Source of the DNA: Mangrovicoccus sp049603835
Lineage (GTDB): Bacteria; Pseudomonadota; Alphaproteobacteria; Rhodobacterales; Rhodobacteraceae
Reading direction: 5' to 3'
Length of the DNA: 64,000 nt
Assembly (NCBI GenBank): GCA_049603835.1
Contig: JBMYSZ010000002.1
Span: 186,001-250,000, forward strand
Shown here piece by piece: positions 60,663 through 64,000 of this stretch. A model generated the notes under the pieces. That model did no database searches. It was not told where the DNA came from and saw nothing but the letters and a program-made list of their open reading frames with translations. Every line of letters starts with the position of its first letter. Positions within the stretch are counted from its first letter, which is position 1. Position numbers and translations under genes: made by a program.

Positions 60663-62114
60663 TCAGCTCTTAGCCGTCGCGCTCTCATCGGGTGCGGCGG
60701 TTGCAGTTTCCTCTGACCAAAGCTTGGCCGCTTCAACCGCTGTGGCAAAGCGTTCGGGCAGGGGGGCGAAGCCTGGATCAGGTCGAAAACACCGCCCCTT
60801 AGGCGCAATAGGCGGGGTCTGGCCCAGGCTGCGCGCCGCCAATAGGGCAAGCCCCAAAGCCGTGGCATCTGGCGTTTCGGCCCGGCGCAGCACGCGGCCG
60901 GTGATATTGGCCAGGGTCTGGCAGATCCAGTCATTTTGCGTCATGCCGCCATCAATCGCGATTTCGCCGGAAAGCGGGAGCTGCTGCGCCATGGCCTCTA
61001 GGACTTCGCGGCTGCGATAGGCGATGCCTTCGATCAGCGCCTGCATCAACTCGGCGGGCTTGGTGTCAAGTCCCAGCCCCAACCAGACCCCCCGCGCGCC
61101 ATCGACCCAATGGGGGCAAGCGAGCCCCGCCAATGCCGGGACAAAGGCCAAACCGCGCTCTAGCGCATGGCCGTCATAGCCGCCCAGTTGGTCGAAATTA
61201 TCGAAAAGCCCCAGGCCCCGCGCCCAATTTAGCGCCGCCGAAGCCGTATGCACGCCGCCATCCAAAGCATAGACCGCCGCCGTGCCATTTTCCTGCCAGG
61301 CCACAGTGGGCAAAGCCCCCTGGCCATAATTTGGCGCTTTGGACCCTGCGACGGCTAAGGCAAAGGCCCCAGTGCCAAAGGTGATCTTTGTGTCGCCCGG
61401 CTGGCGCAGCCCATGGCCATAAAGCGCGGCTTGTTGATCGGTGATCGAGGCCAAAAGCGGCAGCGACCCCAGCCGCCCAAGATCGCCACTACAGGCGGTG
61501 ATCCTGGGCAAAGCTTGCAGCGGCACCCCGAAAATCCGGCAAAGCTCCGGGTCCCAAGCGCCGGTGGTCAGGGCCATCAGCGAGGTGCGCGAAGCGGTGG
61601 CGAGGTCGGTTTCAAACCGCCCGCCCAGCCGGTCGCGGAAAAACGCATCGGTTGTGCCAAGGCGCAGATGCCCCGCCTGGGCCAGGTCGCGCGCGCCGGG
61701 CAGATGATCCAAACACCAGGCCAGTTTGCTGGCGGAGAAATAAGGATCCACCGGCAGCCGGGCTCGGGCGGCAATCTCGGCCCCGGCATCGCGGGCAAGT
61801 GCGGCGCAGCGGGCCGTGGTACGGCTGTCTTGCCAGACCAGCACCGGCCCTAAAGGGCGACCATCGCGCCCATCCCAGGCTAGGCAGCTTTCGCCTTGAT
61901 TGGCCAAAGCCACATAATCCGCCCCCGCCGCGACACCCGCCTCTAGCGCTGCCGCTAGATTGGTCAGCAGCTCTTCGGGGTCATGCTCTACCCAACCGGG
62001 CTGCGGATAGATTTGCTTATGGGCGCGTTCAAACAGGCAAACCGGCGCGGCACCTGACTGCCACAAAAATCCAGCCGTGGCCGTGGTGCTTTGATCAATG
62101 GCGAGGATTTTCAC
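60663..62114 (-). CDS. glpK: Glycerol kinase, FGGY family
   Basis: A 483-residue sugar kinase with AIDQSTTATAGFL at the start (phosphate 1 motif) and the GlpK-type pattern PQPGWVEHDPEELL and ANQGESCLAWD. The C-terminal FGGY signature region (ALMQALIEGIAYRSREVLEAMA, then IDGGMTQNDW) is present. It phosphorylates glycerol or a close polyol. It overlaps the FAD protein gene by four bases and is the last gene of a minus-strand operon. The adjacent GlpA-like proteins support glycerol as substrate. Confidence 0.83.
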   Translation of the reverse strand: MKILAIDQSTTATAGFLWQSGAAPVCLFERAHKQIYPQPGWVEHDPEELLTNLAAALEAGVAAGADYVALANQGESCLAWDGRDGRPLGPVLVWQDSRTTARCAALARDAGAEIAARARLPVDPYFSASKLAWCLDHLPGARDLAQAGHLRLGTTDAFFRDRLGGRFETDLATASRTSLMALTTGAWDPELCRIFGVPLQALPRITACSGDLGRLGSLPLLASITDQQAALYGHGLRQPGDTKITFGTGAFALAVAGSKAPNYGQGALPTVAWQENGTAAVYALDGGVHTASAALNWARGLGLFDNFDQLGGYDGHALERGLAFVPALAGLACPHWVDGARGVWLGLGLDTKPAELMQALIEGIAYRSREVLEAMAQQLPLSGEIAIDGGMTQNDWICQTLANITGRVLRRAETPDATALGLALLAARSLGQTPPIAPKGRCFRPDPGFAPLPERFATAVEAAKLWSEETATAAPDESATAKS

Positions 62115-63310
62115 GGTTCTTCCTCAAGACTAAGAGCCGTCGCGCCACTGGGCAAAGGCAAGGAAACCCGCCGATCAGGCCGCGATTTCAGCGCGGTTGA
62201 CTGGCCATCATAGCGCAGCAGCCCATGGACCGGACGGGTCAGCGCGGCTTGCAATTGGGGCAGAGCAGCGGGATGGCGCGAAGGGACGATCCGCTGTGGG
62301 ACAGTCCAGGCCAGGGGCAGATCCCCCCGCGGGATATCCTGCGCTTGGGAAGGATCTGGCAGGGCGCCATCCAGGGCTTTGAGCATGGCTTGTGCCACTT
62401 GCTGGCCTTCAGCCCAGCACCAGGGCGCAGTTTCTATCGCGCGCAATAGATTGCCGGCCGCGAAATAGGCAGGGTCCGAGCAGCGCCCAAACTGATCCAC
62501 CACCGGGCCAAGGCTTCCGGGATCGACCGCCAGAGCGCTGGCCCGTAACAGCGCATTTTCCGGGCGAAACCCGCCTGTGATCACAACCCCGTCGCAGGCC
62601 AGGTCAAAGCTTTGCCCCGCATGTTCTAACGTCACTGCCTCCACCTGATGCCGTCCGTGAATGGCGCGGATCTGGGTCTTGAGATGCACAGGCACGCCCA
62701 GCAAGCGCGGCAAGAGCCCTGCGGCTCGCCTAAACCGGATCTGCGTGCCCGGCTCGATCATCGCGGCGGGTTTGGCCCCGGCATGGCGGCAGGTCAGCAA
62801 TGCGGAGAATGAGACAAGTTCAGTCCCCAGCACCACCGGGCGGCGGAAGGGCTGGCGCTTTTGCAGATAGACCAGCCCCTGAAGCGCGCCGGTATTCATC
62901 ACCCCGCCGGGTTTCGTGCCGCCGATGAGCCGGATGGAGCGAGGGCTTTCTCGCGCGCCCATGGCCAGCAGCACGGCGCGGGCTTTGATCATCGTCAGCC
63001 CCGCATCGCTGCTTGCCTCAACCCTCCCGCCCGGATGCAGCGCGGTGACCGTCACGCCCGTGGCGATCTGCGCCCCGGACTGGCGGGCGCGGTCGGTGAG
63101 ACGCCGGGCATAGCTTTGCCCGCCCATGATCTTGCGAAATTCGCGCCAACCATAAAGCGAATGGCCACAATGGCGGGGAATGCCGCCGGGCTCGGTCTCG
63201 CGTTCTAGAACCAAGACCGACACGCCAGCCCGCGCCAGCAGCCTTGCCGCCGCTAGCCCCGCAGGCCCCGCCCCGATAATCAGCGTATCTATTTGATCAG
63301 GCAGGCTCAT
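62111..63310 (-). CDS. FAD/NAD(P)-binding oxidoreductase, GlpA-partner type
   Basis: The ATG at 63310 (MSLPDQIDTLIIGAGPAGLA) overlaps the stop of the preceding gene by ATGA and gives 399 residues. FAD motif GAGPAG is at 13-18 and LERETEPGGIPRHCGHS follows, a pattern of the NAD(P)/FAD oxidoreductases found next to GlpA-like proteins. No transmembrane segment is seen. It lies between the GlpA-like gene and glpK and probably receives electrons from glycerol 3-phosphate oxidation. Confidence 0.78.
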   Translation of the reverse strand: MSLPDQIDTLIIGAGPAGLAAARLLARAGVSVLVLERETEPGGIPRHCGHSLYGWREFRKIMGGQSYARRLTDRARQSGAQIATGVTVTALHPGGRVEASSDAGLTMIKARAVLLAMGARESPRSIRLIGGTKPGGVMNTGALQGLVYLQKRQPFRRPVVLGTELVSFSALLTCRHAGAKPAAMIEPGTQIRFRRAAGLLPRLLGVPVHLKTQIRAIHGRHQVEAVTLEHAGQSFDLACDGVVITGGFRPENALLRASALAVDPGSLGPVVDQFGRCSDPAYFAAGNLLRAIETAPWCWAEGQQVAQAMLKALDGALPDPSQAQDIPRGDLPLAWTVPQRIVPSRHPAALPQLQAALTRPVHGLLRYDGQSTALKSRPDRRVSLPLPSGATALSLEEEP

Positions 63311-64000
63311 GCGCTTTCCTCCGGCAGGCATAGGCCGGTGATCTCATCCAGCGCGGCGGAGCAGTAAAACCCCTGGCAGCGCCCCATGGTCACCCGCGTG
63401 CGCCGCTTTAGCCCGGCCAGGCTTTGGGCGCCGAGCGGGCCTTGCAAGGCGGCCGCGATTTCCCGTCGGGTGACCTTTTCACAATGGCAGATGATCCCGC
63501 CATTGCCTGGCTGGGTCCAGTCGCGCGCTTGATCCTCAGCCAGCATCGGCATGCTTGGCCAAAGGGGATCGGTCAGCGCGGGCCATTCCGCGCCCGCCAA
63601 GCGCCGCACATGTTCGGCAATGCCAAGCGCCGCCGACAGCCCGGTGGAGCGGATCGCGCCGACAGTGATCATCGCTTCGTCATGGCGGCGGATTTGATAT
63701 TCCTTATCCCCGCAAGCAGGCCGCAGCCCGGCATAGATAGAGGTCACTTCCTCGCCTGCGAGCGCGGGCAAGATTTCGGCCCCTTTGGCCTTTAGCGCCT
63801 CTAGGGTTTCGGGCAGGAGGTCGGCGGTTTCGCGGTCGTCTTGATCTTCGGCGGTGGGGCCGACCAGCAAATTGCCCCAAATCGTGCGGCACACAACGAT
63901 GCCTTTGGTTTTCTCGGTGGGGACGGGCAAAAGGATATGCCGCGCCAACCGGGCGGCGGTTTTGTCATAGACCACAAATTGCCCCTTGCGCGGACGGATC
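63307..64000 (-). CDS. GlpA-like FAD-dependent dehydrogenase, 5' end outside window
   Basis: The frame is open to the right edge of the window, so only about the C-terminal 230 residues are seen. The visible part has PRKGQFVVYDKTA, RTIWGNLLVGPTAEDQDDR and a C-terminal BFD-type [2Fe-2S] segment with CHCEKVT and GRCQGFYC cysteines. This is the pattern of FAD-dependent glycerol 3-phosphate dehydrogenases with a BFD-like tail. It is the first visible gene of an operon with the second FAD protein and glpK. The start is not visible, so length is unknown. Confidence 0.8.
   Translation of the reverse strand, partial: IRPRKGQFVVYDKTAARLARHILLPVPTEKTKGIVVCRTIWGNLLVGPTAEDQDDRETADLLPETLEALKAKGAEILPALAGEEVTSIYAGLRPACGDKEYQIRRHDEAMITVGAIRSTGLSAALGIAEHVRRLAGAEWPALTDPLWPSMPMLAEDQARDWTQPGNGGIICHCEKVTRREIAAALQGPLGAQSLAGLKRRTRVTMGRCQGFYCSAALDEITGLCLPEESA

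Noticed and set aside
1..64000. CRISPR arrays, insertion sequences, tRNA or rRNA genes
   Set aside because: Nothing with regular spacer-repeat structure, transposase motifs or tRNA/rRNA signatures was noticed; a dedicated scan was not possible.

Overview
The window reads as a moderately GC-rich alphaproteobacterial chromosome or large plasmid segment, most likely Rhodobacterales. The grounds are protein-level resemblance, two TRAP transporters, heavy use of ATGA-type overlaps and the gene content; no rRNA or tRNA is present to fix the taxonomy. It is almost wholly catabolic: about 64 protein genes in at least ten transcription units. I saw no insertion sequence, integrase, CRISPR array, tRNA or rRNA. 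Both edges cut a gene.

Layout. (1) 3-10931, plus strand: an inositol catabolism cluster (IolH-like, iolG, two further Gfo/Idh/MocA oxidoreductases, another TIM-barrel epimerase, a small monooxygenase-fold protein, iolE, iolC fused to DUF2090, iolD, iolB), closed by a bidirectional terminator. (2) 10989-14759: a TRAP transporter with a divergent GntR/FCD regulator. (3) 22365-14797, minus strand: a complete lower meta-cleavage operon from catechol 2,3-dioxygenase to acetyl-CoA and pyruvate, with divergent peroxiredoxin-like gene. (4) 22986-31033: a KstD-like flavoprotein, two short-chain dehydrogenases, a NIPSNAP protein, an AraC regulator and a second TRAP transporter. (5) 31610-41735, plus strand: muconate cycloisomerase, benABCD, a five-gene branched-chain-type ABC importer and a divergent type II dehydroquinase homologue. 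(6) 41788-46740: LysR regulator, intradiol dioxygenase, SCP2-like protein, alpha/beta hydrolase, a small cysteine protein and BenE. (7) 46944-56642: an acyl-CoA degradation locus containing an ACAD10/11-type kinase plus acyl-CoA dehydrogenase. (8) 56679-60652: an AcoR-type activator with a degenerate AAA+ core, divergent from a SnoaL-flavin monooxygenase fusion. (9) 60663 to the end, minus strand: a glycerol kinase and two FAD proteins of glycerol 3-phosphate oxidation.

How they fit. BenE and possibly the ABC importer bring aromatic acids in. BenABCD turns benzoate into catechol. Catechol can then be cut by the extradiol enzyme (meta operon, fully present) or by the intradiol enzyme and CatB (catC and catD not seen). 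The flavoprotein-SDR-TRAP block could feed alicyclic compounds into the same route, which is inference. The kinase/ACAD/SDR/ligase/thiolase operon has the logic of the levulinate (lva) pathway: activation, reduction to a 4-hydroxyacyl-CoA, phosphorylation and elimination, then beta-oxidation.

The most interesting signals are the lva-like operon without LvaB, an enhancer-binding-protein homologue lacking GAFTGA and the Walker B glutamate, a shared AAAATCGTTTTT dyad linking the GntR/TRAP and meta-operon promoters, and repeated hairpins that carry a Shine-Dalgarno sequence in the loop. All assignments are by eye from sequence; no database search was run.
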